A stretch of 64,000 nt of DNA, from NCBI GenBank assembly GCA_963789825.1, contig CAWBME010000006.1:310001-374000 (forward strand), given 5' to 3'. Source of the stretch: PFL42 sp963789825. GTDB taxonomy: Bacteria; Chloroflexota; Anaerolineae; Anaerolineales; E44-bin32. Within the stretch, counting starts at the first letter, position 1. Each line of letters starts with the position of its first letter. Positions 18,023 to 27,178 of this stretch are shown here, piece by piece. The notes under the pieces are model-generated. The model was given only the letters and a program-made list of their open reading frames with translations, was not told where the DNA came from and searched no databases. Made by a program: the position numbers and the translations under genes.

Positions 18023-19577
18023 GTGCGTGCGATGGCTTTGATCTTGTTGACGGTCTTCCTGGCGGGCATGGCGAGTCTCGGCCTCGAGTTGACCGCCTCG
18101 CGGCTGCTGGGCAACGTGTTCGGCACCACCAACCTGGTATGGGCGAACATCATCGGCTTGGTGCTGATCTACCTGACGGTGGGGTACTACCTCGGTGGAC
18201 GCCTGGCCGACCGCTCGCCGCACCGCACCACGTTCTATTCGGTCGCCGCCTGGGGTGCCTTCGCTGCCGGGCTGATTCCGATCGTGGGGCGGCCTGTGTT
18301 GTATTGGGCGGCAGCCGCCGTCGAAGGCCTGGACGCGGCCATCATGCTCGGCTCCTTCCTGACGCTGGTGCTGCTGTTCGCCGTGCCGGTGACGCTGATG
18401 GGCATGATCTCGCCCTTCGCCGTCAGGCTGTCTGTCAGCGACCCGGCGCGACGCCGGCCAGGCGGCTGGCAGGATCTACGCCGTCTCCACGCTGGGCTCG
18501 ATCCTGGGGACTTTTCTTCCGGTGCTGGTGCTGATTCCCACGATCGGCACCGCCCGGACGTTTCTGGTATTGGCCTTCCCGCTGCTGCTGGCGGCGCTGT
18601 TCAGCCTGTGGCGCGAAGACCGTCGCAAGGCGCTGCGCCTGAGCTGGATGCCTGTTGTGCTGCTTCTGCTGGCGGTAATTGTGCTGCAGGGCCCCCTCAA
18701 GCGAAGCCCGGGGCAGGTGTACGAGGCCGAGTCCGCATACAACTACATCGAGGTCCGTGAAGTCGACGGCACGCGCTATCTGCTGCTGAACGAGGGCCAG
18801 GCGATCCACTCGATGTATCGCCCGGGCACGCTGCCGACCTACGGGACGTGGGACTACTTCCTGGCTGCGCCGTACTTCAACCGCGCCCCTTTCGAGCCGC
18901 AGCAGGTCGAACGTCTGGGGCTGATCGGCCTGGCGGCGGGGACGATCTCCAAGCAGCATGCGGCGGTGTACGGCGACCTGCCGATGGACGGCTGGGAGAT
19001 CGATCCCGAGATCGTCGACGTCGGCCGGCGGTGGTTTGACATGAATGAGCCGGGACTGAATGTCCTGGTGGCCGACGGCCGGTGGGGCCTGGCGCACAGC
19101 GATTCCGTCTACACCGTGATCGGGGTCGATGCCTACCGGCCGCCCTACATCCCCTGGCAGCTGACGACACAGGAGTTCTTCCGGGAGGTGCGGGATCATC
19201 TCGCCGAGGACGGCGTGCTGGTGATCAACGTCGGACGCACACCCGAGGATCGACGCCTGATCGATGCATTGGTGGGCACGATCGGATCGGTCTTTCCGAC
19301 CGTCCATGTGATGGATGTGCCCGATACCTTCAATACGATCGTGTATGCGACGGTCCAGCCGACGACTGCCGATGACCTGAGACGCAACCTCGCGCACCTG
19401 GAGTCCTCCCAGGCGCACCCCTTCCTGGTCGACGTCGTGCGGCGCACTTCGGAGAATCTGGTCATGACGCCGGACGTCGACACGGTCTTCACCGATGATC
19501 ACGCACCTGTCGAGCAATTGGTTGATTCCATCGTGCTGCGGTTCTTCCTGGGCGGGGACGTGCTCAGGCTGCAGTAG
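18023..19577 (+). CDS. Membrane-fused spermidine-synthase-like protein (frameshifted)
   Basis: About 518 residues when joined. An N-terminal block of six or seven helices (MASLGLELTASRLLG at the first) is followed by a spermidine-synthase-like Rossmann domain with the stretch RYLLLNEGQAIHSMY. The frame breaks near 18445: ...LSVSDPARRRP goes out of frame, while DAGQAAGRIYAVSTLGSILG continues one base later, so one extra base is likely. The glycine motif reads LIGLAAGTISKQ and lacks the usual GGGxG pattern, and the catalytic Asp context is weak; polyamine synthesis is therefore uncertain. GTG 18023 has AAAGG 7 nt upstream. Confidence 0.72.
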
Positions 19578-19593
19578 TCTGTGAGGTTGGAAG

Positions 19594-20319
19594 ATGTCGG
19601 GAATTGCCCGCGCCCGTCTCGCCCGAGCTGCCGGCGTGCTGCTCTCGGCGGTGTTGCCCTTGCTGCTCATCCTGACCAGCGTCCGCCTGCTGCTCACCCC
19701 GGCTTTCGTCCGCATGGAGTACCGTTTGCCCGGGTTTCCTGAGGATCGCTATGGCTTCACGCTCCAGGATCGGCTGCGCTGGGCGCCGATCGCACTGGAC
19801 TACTTGCTCAACAACGAGGGGATCGAGTTCCTGGGGGACCTGCGCTTCGCCGACGGGTCGGCGGTCTACAATCCCAGCGAGCTGCAGCACATGCTAGACG
19901 TCAAACAGCTGACCGGGCTTGCCGTGTCGGTATGGAAGGGACTGATCGCGGTGGGGCTCATCCTGGGAGCGCTGACGGCCTGGGCCGGCGGTGCGCCGAG
20001 TCTGTGGAGGTCATTGCGGCGAGGGGCGTTGTGGACGTTGGGGCTGATGGCCGCGCTGGGGGCGGGAATTGCGTTGGCGTTCTCGTTCGTCTTTGTTGGC
20101 TTCCACGAGCTGTTCTTCGACCCGGGCACCTGGACCTTCCGCTACTCCGACACGTTGATCCGGCTCTTTCCCGAGCGGTTCTGGCGTGATGCGTTCACCT
20201 TCATCACCATCGGAACGCTGGCGATGGCCGGGCTGATCCTGCTCATCGCCTCGTCCCAGTTGGCGCGTCTGCGGCGTGCCCCGTTGGCTGGCGCCGTTCC
20301 AGAAGGGCCTCAAGCCTAG
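19594..20319 (+). CDS. TIGR01906/DUF1461 family integral membrane protein
   Basis: A 241-residue protein with four helices and a characteristic long loop after the first: YGFTLQDRLRWAPIALDYLLNN and LRFADGSAVYNPSELQHMLDVK, which match the TIGR01906 family. A later motif FVGFHELFFDPGTWTF is also family-typical. The function is unknown. It starts 16 nt after the spermidine-synthase-like gene and probably ends the operon that began at moxR. No T-rich terminator follows, but hairpin-rich DNA does (see 20320-20891). Confidence 0.8.
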   Translation: MSGIARARLARAAGVLLSAVLPLLLILTSVRLLLTPAFVRMEYRLPGFPEDRYGFTLQDRLRWAPIALDYLLNNEGIEFLGDLRFADGSAVYNPSELQHMLDVKQLTGLAVSVWKGLIAVGLILGALTAWAGGAPSLWRSLRRGALWTLGLMAALGAGIALAFSFVFVGFHELFFDPGTWTFRYSDTLIRLFPERFWRDAFTFITIGTLAMAGLILLIASSQLARLRRAPLAGAVPEGPQA

Positions 20320-20891
20320 CTGCTCCTGGGACGACGGCCGGCTGCCGTCAGCGGCGTGCGCATAGCCAGTAAGTCCTCCGAAACCGACTTGCTCCGGCCT
20401 AGCCCGCTGCTGAAGAACAGCGTGTGATCCTCCAACCCTCTCCCCTAGCCCCTCCCCCGGCATGAGCCGACATCCGCGAACTCACACGAGTCCCGCAGGG
20501 GTGGATATGCCACCCCCCAGGATCTTGGTCCCCCTCTCCGCCACGCTTCATGGCGTACCCGCGCGCCGTCCTCGGAGAGGGGCTCGGGGGGTGAGGTCTA
20601 CACGTTCTTCCGCAAGCTCCTAGAGATCGCGCGGCGTGCTTGCGCCGGAACGAGGCGCTGCCCTCCGGTGCGTGTATCAGATGGCCTGCGGCGGAGACTG
20701 GCTTGGGTTGCGCCTCGGCGAGCGCCAGGAGAGAGATCTGGCCGCCGCAGAAGGCAACAAGCATCGCCGAGCGATCGCACTCGCCCGAGAGTGGGGAGGC
20801 GTGCATGTGCTGGGGCCGGGGCAAGGGGCGCGTCCAGCAATGTGGCCTGGGCTCTGGGCTCGATCCGGCCACTTCGCCGCAGGCCGGTGGG
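20320..20891 (+). other. Intergenic region with hairpin-forming repeats
   Basis: I see no gene here: open frames are short, compositionally odd and lack ribosome sites. A 7-bp hairpin (GGGGTGG/CCACCCC, 20498-20516, loop ATATG) and a 10-bp inverted repeat (next entry) suggest a REP-like spacer between the convergent genes 19594-20319 and apgM. Confidence 0.6.
20531..20582. repeat. REP-like inverted repeat
   Basis: CCCCTCTCCG (20531-20540) is matched perfectly by CGGAGAGGGG (20573-20582) across a 32-bp loop. C/T-rich stretches of the same kind (ACCCTCTCCCCTAGCCCC) precede it. Such elements are often multicopy between convergent genes. Confidence 0.55.
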
Positions 20892-22103
20892 CTAGGCGCC
20901 GAACTTCTCCAGCCGAAGGGCGTGGGCCATCAGCAGCGGCAGCAAGTCGGTCGAAGGGAAGATCCCCAGGCCGCCGGTCTCACAGGCGCGATCGCCGAAG
21001 GCCGTGCTGCGGTCCGCCCGGACCGTCGCCGGCGCCCACAGCAGCAAGGGCACCGGATGCCAGGAATGCGTCTTGAGCAGCGCCGGCGTCGAGTGATCGC
21101 CGGTGACTGCGACCACCTCGGGCTTGAGCTCGAGCAGCCGCGGCAGGGCAGCATCGACTGCGGCGACGGCGGAGGCCTTGCCGTCGAAGTCACCGTCCTC
21201 ACCGCGTGAGTCGGGCTTCTTGAGGTGGACGAAGAAGAAGTCGTAGTCGTTCCAGTAGCGGGCGACGGCCGCGAACTCCTCTTCCGGGGATTCGCCGGCG
21301 AAGTCCTTCACGTCCATGCCGACCAGGCTGGCCAGGCCGCGATACATTGGATACACCCCAATGCACGCCGAGCGCAGGCCGTAGATCTCGGGAAAAGCCG
21401 GCAGCGCCGGGTCGCTGGCAAAGCCGCGCAGTGTCAGGCTGTTGGCTTTGGGTTCTCCCTTGAGGTTCGCGTTGGCCTTGGCGATCCACTGATTGAACAG
21501 ATCGGCGGTGCGACGAGAGCCTTCGCTGCGCGGCTGGGCCGGAAGCGGGGGAACCCCAGTCTGCTGCGGATCGGTGTCGTCGATGTCGCCCGCCAGTCCA
21601 TCGCCGCGAAGCACGACGGCGAAGCGGTGCTCCTTGACGTGGCGGACTTCGGTGGTGACGCCGGGAAGCTCGAGCGTGGCCAGGCGCTCGGTGAGCGGGG
21701 CAGCCTGGTCCGTCGGGATGCGGCCGGCGCGCCGGTCGGTGATGCGGCCGGCGTTGTCCACGCTGCAGAAGTTGCCGCGCGCGGCGACGTCCCCCTTGCG
21801 CACCTGCAGGCCGACGCCCACGGCCTCCAGCACGCCCCGGCCCACCAGATAGGTGAGCGGGTCATAACCAAAGAGCGCCAGGTGCGCCGGTCCCGAACCC
21901 GGAGTGATGCCAGGACGGATCGGTACGAGCGCGCCCAGCGCCCCTTCGGCTGCCATTCTATCCAGCGTTGGCGTGGCTGCCGCTTCGAGCTCGGTCGGCC
22001 CGCCGGGGGAGATCGGTGCACCCCCCAGACCATCCATCACCAAGAGCACGATCTTGCCGCCCTGGTCGCGCTTGAGGCTCTTGATCAAGTTGAAATCCGC
22101 CAT
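20892..22103 (-). CDS. apgM: Archaeal-type cofactor-independent phosphoglycerate mutase
   Basis: A 403-residue protein of the ApgM branch of the alkaline-phosphatase superfamily, which interconverts 3- and 2-phosphoglycerate in glycolysis. Visible motifs are IVLLVMDGLGG (metal-binding Asp), the nucleophile region RPGITPGSGPAHLALFGYDP, RGNFCSVD, KEHRFAVVLRG, and near the C-terminus VAVTGDHSTPALLKTHSWHPVPLLLW with the Asp/His metal ligands. Length is normal for the family. The start at 22103 is preceded by GGGAG. It is separated from the sugar-ABC ATPase by 75 bp and lies close to gap and pgk, the neighbouring steps of the pathway. Confidence 0.93.
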   Translation of the reverse strand: MADFNLIKSLKRDQGGKIVLLVMDGLGGAPISPGGPTELEAAATPTLDRMAAEGALGALVPIRPGITPGSGPAHLALFGYDPLTYLVGRGVLEAVGVGLQVRKGDVAARGNFCSVDNAGRITDRRAGRIPTDQAAPLTERLATLELPGVTTEVRHVKEHRFAVVLRGDGLAGDIDDTDPQQTGVPPLPAQPRSEGSRRTADLFNQWIAKANANLKGEPKANSLTLRGFASDPALPAFPEIYGLRSACIGVYPMYRGLASLVGMDVKDFAGESPEEEFAAVARYWNDYDFFFVHLKKPDSRGEDGDFDGKASAVAAVDAALPRLLELKPEVVAVTGDHSTPALLKTHSWHPVPLLLWAPATVRADRSTAFGDRACETGGLGIFPSTDLLPLLMAHALRLEKFGA

Positions 22104-22178
22104 GATCCGAAATCTCCCAGGCAGGCCGCGGCCCTCCGCGCGGAAAGCGGGAGGGCCGCCCTGCGTTCGATGTTGGGG

Positions 22179-23282
22179 TCAGCGAATGGCGTTCTGTTCG
22201 CCCTCTGTCTCGAACAGGTGCATGTTGTCCATGTTGAAGATCAGCTGCGACTGGCTGCCGGGGCGGGCTTGCGTCCGTGGGTCCACCCGGCCGACATAAC
22301 TGTCCTTGCCGGCCATCAGGTACAGAATGATCTCGTTGCCCATCAGCTCTGTCACGTCGACCTTGGAATCCACCGATGCGGCGTGGATGCCGGTTGGACA
22401 GAAGGCGGGGTCGTGGATGTCTTCCGGCCGGATGCCGAAGATCACTTGCTTGCCGGCGAAGCGGTCAAAGGTTGCCAGCCGGGCTGGTGGAACCTCGACA
22501 TTGAAGCTCTCGGCCTCCACGACCAGTTTCCCATCGGCTCGCGCCAGGCGGGCGTTGAAGAAATTCATCGCCGGCGAGCCGATGAAGCCGGCGACAAACA
22601 CGTTCGCCGGCAGGTCATAGAGTGCCTGCGGGGAGTCGGTTTGCTGGAGCAGCCCGCCCTTGATCACCGCAATTCGCGAGGCCATCGTCATCGCCTCGAC
22701 CTGATCATGGGTGACGTAGATGAAGGTGGTCTCGAGGCGCTGGTGCAGCTTGCTGATGTTGGCGCGCGTCTCAACGCGCAACTTGGCGTCAAGGTTGGAG
22801 AGCGGCTCATCGAACAGAAACACCTTGGGTTCGCGCACGATCGCTCGGCCCACCGCCACGCGCTGGCGCTGGCCGCCGGAGAGCTGGCGCGGCTTGCGGT
22901 CGAGCAGGTTCTCGATGCCGAGGATCTCTGCCGCCTGCAGCACACGCCGACGGATCTCCGATTTCTCCGTCTTGCGCAGCTTGAGGCCGAAGGCCATGTT
23001 GTCAAAAACGCTCATATGGGGATAGAGCGCGTACGACTGGAAGACCATGGCAATGTCGCGGTCCTTCGGAGCAACGTCGTTGACCACCCGGTCGGCGATC
23101 TTGATCTCGCCTTGCGTGATCTCTTCCAGGCCGGCCAGCAGGCGCAGGGCCGTTGTCTTGCCGCAACCGGACGGACCCACCAGCACCAGGAATTCTTTGT
23201 CCTCGACAAACAGGTTCAGATCGTTGACTGCCGTGACATCCCCGAAACGCTTGCTCACGTGATCGAAGGTGACACTTGCCAT
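22179..23282 (-). CDS. Carbohydrate ABC transporter ATP-binding protein (MalK/UgpC family)
   Basis: A 367-residue ATPase. Walker A GPSGCGKTT near 37-45, Q-loop, signature LSGGQRQRVA, Walker B VFLFDEPLSNLDAKLR and the switch VTHDQ are all present, followed by a TOBE/OB domain (from about 240: FGIRPEDI) as in MalK, MsmK and UgpC. It energises sugar or glycerol-phosphate uptake; permease and binding protein genes are not nearby, so it may serve several transporters, as MsmK does. The start at 23282 is preceded by GAGGAGG, and a good promoter lies at 23345-23317; a start further upstream would sit inside that promoter. Confidence 0.93.
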   Translation of the reverse strand: MASVTFDHVSKRFGDVTAVNDLNLFVEDKEFLVLVGPSGCGKTTALRLLAGLEEITQGEIKIADRVVNDVAPKDRDIAMVFQSYALYPHMSVFDNMAFGLKLRKTEKSEIRRRVLQAAEILGIENLLDRKPRQLSGGQRQRVAVGRAIVREPKVFLFDEPLSNLDAKLRVETRANISKLHQRLETTFIYVTHDQVEAMTMASRIAVIKGGLLQQTDSPQALYDLPANVFVAGFIGSPAMNFFNARLARADGKLVVEAESFNVEVPPARLATFDRFAGKQVIFGIRPEDIHDPAFCPTGIHAASVDSKVDVTELMGNEIILYLMAGKDSYVGRVDPRTQARPGSQSQLIFNMDNMHLFETEGEQNAIR

Positions 23283-23316
23283 GACCAGCCTCCTCTTGTG
23301 AGAATATCGTGCCCCA

Positions 23317-23345
23317 ATTATACGAGTGATACCTGTCACAACCAA
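23317..23345 (-). promoter_or_regulatory. Sigma-70-type promoter of the ABC ATPase gene
   Basis: Minus strand TTGGTT (23345-23340), a 17-bp spacer and a perfect TATAAT (23322-23317), 34 nt before the ATG. A conventional leader with a strong ribosome site follows, in contrast to the leaderless yvcK promoter on the other strand. Confidence 0.75.
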
Positions 23346-23362
23346 GTGTCGATGAGCGTTCG

Positions 23363-23391
23363 TTGACGGCCCGCAGGGGGTGGGGTATAGT
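23363..23391 (+). promoter_or_regulatory. Sigma-70-type promoter of yvcK-gap-pgk
   Basis: TTGACG (23363-23368), exactly 17 bp, TATAGT (23386-23391). The -10 ends 7 nt before GTG 23399, so the transcript should be leaderless. This is one of the best -35/-10 pairs in the window. Confidence 0.8.
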
Positions 23392-23398
23392 GCCAGCC

Positions 23399-24764
23399 GT
23401 GACGAATGCCAACGGACGAGGTGGGCCAGGCGCCCGGAAGTCAGGCGCCTGGGGAACGCTCCGGCGCTGGATGGTGCCGGGCCTTGGTGTTAAGCGCTGG
23501 TTTGTTGTGGCGGCTCTCGGGACGGCGCTCATCGGGCTCGGACTGGCAATCGTGATGCTGGACATCTACCGCGCCTACCCCGAATCCAACATCCTGCCCC
23601 TGTTCAGCCTGATGGCACTGCCGCGCTGGCTGCGGGCGTTGGTGTTCGGCACCGCCGGCGTGGCGCTGCTGCTGATCGGCATCTACCGTCTGAACCGGGC
23701 CCTGCTGGCGCCCTACATGCGCCCGGGCCGGCCCGTTGCGCAGGCTGTGGCGGAGCACCGCCGGCTCGGCCGCGGCCCGAAGATCGTGGCGATTGGCGGC
23801 GGGAACGGATTGGCGACTCTGCTGCGCGGAACTCAAGGAACGCACGGGTAACCTGACGGCGATTGTCTCAGTTGCCGACGACGGTGGTTCCTCCGGACGG
23901 CTGCGGCGCTCGCTGGGGATCCCTCCCCCGGGAGACCTACGCAATTGCCTGGCCGCCCTTTCCGACGATGAGGACTTGCTCACCCAGCTCTTCCGCTATC
24001 GCTTTGCACAGGGCGACGATCTGGATGGCCATGCCTTCGGCAACCTGTTCATCGCTGCGCTGACCGGTGTCACGGGCAGCTTCGATGAAGGACTGCTCGA
24101 GGCGGCGCACATCCTTGGGATTCGCGGGCAGGTGCTCCCGGCGACGCTGGCCGATGTGGCTCTGTTCGCCGACAAGACTCCACTCGCCGACGCGCAGGCG
24201 ATCCGCATCCAGGGCGAGAGCCGCATCCCCGAGATGCCGGGCCGGGTGCGCAGCGTGTACCTGGATCCGGATGATCCACCGGCCTACCCGGGTGCGATCA
24301 AGGCTATCCTGGCGGCCGACATGATCGTGCTCGGGCCGGGAAGCCTGTACACCAGCGTGCTGCCCAATTTGCTGGTGCCGGACCTGGCCAAGGCGGTGCG
24401 TGCCAGCCGGGCGTTCAAGGTGCAGGTGTGCAACATCGCCAACCAGCCGGGCGAGACCGATGGCTACCCTGCAATTGCCCACCTCAAGGCTGTGGAAGAC
24501 CATGTCGGGCGGGGACTCGTCGAAATGCTGCTGGTCAACGATCGGATGGACATCACCGCTCCCGATACGGTGAACTTTGTCCCGCCGCCATCTCGCGGGC
24601 TCTCGGTCTCGGTCTTCGCCGCAGACCTGGTAGACCCACAATGGCCCTGGCGCCACGAACCGGCAAAGCTGGCGGCAGCGCTGATCCAAATGCTTGAAGA
24701 ACGCACAGGACCGCTGGAATCGCCGACCCTGCTTGGCGAGACGGTCCAGCCGGGCCTGAACTAA
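23399..24764 (+). CDS. yvcK: YvcK/CofD-like gluconeogenesis factor (frameshifted)
   Basis: About 454 residues when joined. Two N-terminal helices (about 37-58 and 75-95) precede the CofD-like domain, which starts KIVAIGGGNGLATLL and continues VSVADDGGSSGRLRRS and DLRNCLAALS, the nucleotide-sugar-binding motifs of YvcK. The family binds UDP-GlcNAc and controls carbon flow to peptidoglycan on gluconeogenic growth. The frame breaks at about 23829: removing one G from GCGCGGAACT gives LLRELKERTGNLTAIV without a break. The GTG start fits the promoter; upstream TTG 23363 is the -35 box itself. It is followed 24 nt later by gap. Confidence 0.85.
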
Positions 24765-24788
24765 AACTGGAGACACAGGAGCTAGGCA

Positions 24789-25844
24789 ATGACAACCAAG
24801 ATCGGCATCAACGGTTTCGGCCGCATCGGCCGGCAAGTCTTGAGGGCAGTCGGGGACTACTACGACGACAAGCTGGAAGTCGTCGCCTTCAACGACATCG
24901 GCGATCTGAAGACGATGGCGCACTTGCTCAAGTACAACTCGAACTACGGCCGCTTCGATGGCAGCGTGGCCGTGGACGGCGAGTCGCTGGTCGTGAACGG
25001 CAAGAAGATCTCTGCCTTCAAGGAGAGCGACCCGGCCAAGATCCCATGGGGCGATCTGGGCGTCGACATCGTGATCGAGGGCACCGGCCTGTTCACCATC
25101 AAGAAGGATGGGGTCAACAAGAAGGGCAAGGAAGTCAAGGGCGCCGAGAACCACATCACCAAGGGCGGCGCCAAGAAGGTCATCATCACTTCGCCGGCCG
25201 AAGGCGAGGACCTCACGATCGTGCTCGGGGTGAATGACTCGAAGTACGATCCGTCGCTTCACCACGTCATCTCGAACGCCTCGTGCACCACCAATTGCCT
25301 GGCGCCGGCCGTGAAGGTCGTGCATGACAAGTACAAGATCATGCGCGGCATGATGACCACGATCCACGCCTACACCAACGATCAGAAGATCCTCGATCTG
25401 CCGCACAGCGATCTGAGGCGCGCCCGAGCAGCCGCCATGAGCATCATCCCGACCACCACCGGCGCGGCGAAGGCGCTCAAGCTGGTGATCCCGGATCTGG
25501 CCGGCAAGTTCGACGGCTACGCCCTGCGCGTACCGACCTCGACCGTGTCGGTGGTCGATTTCACGGCGCAGATCGAGAAGCCGACGACGACCGACGAGCT
25601 GCGTCAGGCGTTCCGCGATGCGGCCGCCGGGCCACTCAAGGGAATCCTGGCCGCGGTCGACGAACCGCTGGTCAGCATCGACTTCAAGGGCGACCCGCAC
25701 AGCTCTTCGGTCGACTTGCCGTTCACCATGGTGCTGGGGAAGGAAGCCGGCGACTTCATCAAGGTGGTCACCTGGTACGACAACGAATGGGGCTATGCCG
25801 TGCGCACGGCCGACCTGGCGCACCTTATCGCCTCCAAGCTGTAA
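24789..25844 (+). CDS. gap: Type I glyceraldehyde-3-phosphate dehydrogenase
   Basis: A 351-residue enzyme that oxidises glyceraldehyde-3-phosphate to 1,3-bisphosphoglycerate with NAD(P). The Rossmann motif GINGFGRIGRQ is at residues 5-15, the catalytic cysteine lies in SNASCTTNCLAP (about 160) and the C-terminal WYDNEWGYAVR is intact. A lysine-rich insert (KKDGVNKKGKEVKGAENH) around 105-120 lengthens the protein relative to the usual 335 residues. AGGAG upstream supports ATG 24789. It lies between yvcK and pgk in one unit. Confidence 0.97.
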   Translation: MTTKIGINGFGRIGRQVLRAVGDYYDDKLEVVAFNDIGDLKTMAHLLKYNSNYGRFDGSVAVDGESLVVNGKKISAFKESDPAKIPWGDLGVDIVIEGTGLFTIKKDGVNKKGKEVKGAENHITKGGAKKVIITSPAEGEDLTIVLGVNDSKYDPSLHHVISNASCTTNCLAPAVKVVHDKYKIMRGMMTTIHAYTNDQKILDLPHSDLRRARAAAMSIIPTTTGAAKALKLVIPDLAGKFDGYALRVPTSTVSVVDFTAQIEKPTTTDELRQAFRDAAAGPLKGILAAVDEPLVSIDFKGDPHSSSVDLPFTMVLGKEAGDFIKVVTWYDNEWGYAVRTADLAHLIASKL

Positions 25845-25856
25845 CCGGTCGCGGCG

Positions 25857-27029
25857 ATGAACAAGAAGACGGTTCGTGACCTGGATCTGAAGGGCAAGCG
25901 CGTCCTGATGCGGGTCGATTTCAACGTCCCGATGAAGGACGGAGCGGTGAGCGACGACAAGCGCATTCGCGCCTCGCTCCCCACGATTGAGTACGTCTTG
26001 CAGCAGGGCGCCAGTCTGGTGTTGATGAGCCATCTTGGCCGCCCGAAGGGTGGGCCGGCCCCGGAGTTCAGCCTTAAGCCGGCGGCCGAGGCGTTGTCCA
26101 AGCTCATCAGCCTGCCGGTGCGCATGGCGCCGGACTGCGTCGGCCCGGAGGTCGAGGCGCTGGCACGTGCCCTCGTCCCGGGCGAAGTCTTGATGCTCGA
26201 GAACGTGCGCTTCCACAAGCAAGAAGAGAAGAACGACCCCGGCTTCGCTGCCCAACTGGCGGCGCTGGGTGAGGTGTATGTCAATGACGCCTTCGGCTCG
26301 GCGCACCGGGCGCATGCCAGCACCGAGGGAGTAGCGCGGCATCTGCCGGCCGTGTCGGGCTTGCTGATGGAACAGGAGCTGGAGCACCTCGGCAAGGCGA
26401 CCCAGGATCCACCGCATCCGTACGTGGCCATCCTGGGCGGCGCCAAGATCAGCGACAAGATCGCCGTGATCGACAATCTGCTGACCAAGTGCGATCGGCT
26501 GGTGATCGGTGGCGGCATGGCCAACACCTTCCTGGCGGCCAAGGGCTACGACCTGGCCGACAGTCTGGTGGAGGCGGACGCCGTCGCCACGGCCAAGACC
26601 ATCCTACAGAAGGCCGGCGATCGAATCCTGCTCCCGGTGGATGCGGTGATCGGCGACAAGTTTGAGGAGTCGGCCCAGAGCCAGGTCGTGACGATCGACA
26701 AGGTTCCCAAGGGCTGGCGGGTGATGGACATTGGGCCGCAGACCCTTCAGGCGTTCAAGCAGGCGTTGGCGGGAGCCAAGCTGATCGTGTGGAATGGGCC
26801 GATGGGCGTCTTCGAGTTCCCCAAGTTCGCCGAGGGAACTTTCGCCTTGGCGAGAGTGCTGGCGGAAAGCGGGGCGATCACCGTCATCGGCGGCGGCGAC
26901 AGCGCGAGCGCTGTCAAGAAGGCCGGCGTCGCCAAACAAATGACGCATGTCTCGACGGGCGGGGGTGCCTCCCTCGAATTCCTGGAAGGCAAGGAGCTGC
27001 CGGGCGTCGCCGCACTGCTCGATCGCTAG
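25857..27029 (+). CDS. pgk: Phosphoglycerate kinase
   Basis: A 390-residue enzyme that forms ATP from 1,3-bisphosphoglycerate. The substrate-binding MRVDFNVPMKDG near residue 17, MSHLGRPKG, the hinge region GGAKISDKI and the C-terminal nucleotide loop GGGDSASAVKKAG are all present. ATG 25857 is 12 nt after the gap stop, so the two are co-transcribed. A perfect intrinsic terminator follows 27 bp after the stop. Confidence 0.97.
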   Translation: MNKKTVRDLDLKGKRVLMRVDFNVPMKDGAVSDDKRIRASLPTIEYVLQQGASLVLMSHLGRPKGGPAPEFSLKPAAEALSKLISLPVRMAPDCVGPEVEALARALVPGEVLMLENVRFHKQEEKNDPGFAAQLAALGEVYVNDAFGSAHRAHASTEGVARHLPAVSGLLMEQELEHLGKATQDPPHPYVAILGGAKISDKIAVIDNLLTKCDRLVIGGGMANTFLAAKGYDLADSLVEADAVATAKTILQKAGDRILLPVDAVIGDKFEESAQSQVVTIDKVPKGWRVMDIGPQTLQAFKQALAGAKLIVWNGPMGVFEFPKFAEGTFALARVLAESGAITVIGGGDSASAVKKAGVAKQMTHVSTGGGASLEFLEGKELPGVAALLDR

Positions 27030-27056
27030 GCCCAGCAAGCCCTCAGACGAGATCAG

Positions 27057-27090
27057 GACCCCCGGGATAAGCCCGGGGGTCTTGTTGTTG
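27057..27090 (+). terminator. Intrinsic terminator after pgk
   Basis: A perfect 10-bp stem (GACCCCCGGG / CCCGGGGGTC, 27057-27066 and 27072-27081) closes the loop ATAAG and is followed by TTGTTGTTGG. It ends the yvcK-gap-pgk unit. Confidence 0.85.
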
Positions 27091-27124
27091 GGCTTGCAGT
27101 TGCCCTGCAAGGCGCGCGCTCCCG

Positions 27125-27153
27125 TTGCCGTGGCTCCGGGCCGCCTCTATAAT
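27125..27153 (+). promoter_or_regulatory. Sigma-70-type promoter of the Ser/Thr kinase gene
   Basis: TTGCCG (27125-27130), a 17-bp spacer and a perfect TATAAT (27148-27153), with GGAGG at 27167-27171 in the short leader before ATG 27179. Confidence 0.75.
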
Positions 27154-27178
27154 CTGCACTGCGGTCGGAGGAACAGTG

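Noticed and set aside
20600..20891. Small plus-strand genes between the TIGR01906 gene and apgM
   Set aside because: The open frames overlap each other and apgM, lack ribosome sites and have no recognisable motif.
21225..23366. A 713-codon plus-strand open frame opposite apgM and the ABC ATPase
   Set aside because: It is the antisense shadow of two well-supported genes in GC-rich DNA, with no ribosome site, no family likeness and low-complexity His/Arg/Gly composition.
23937..26417. An 826-codon minus-strand open frame opposite yvcK, gap and pgk
   Set aside because: It is a shadow of three conserved genes. Stop codons are rare on the antisense strand because of the GC-rich third positions.
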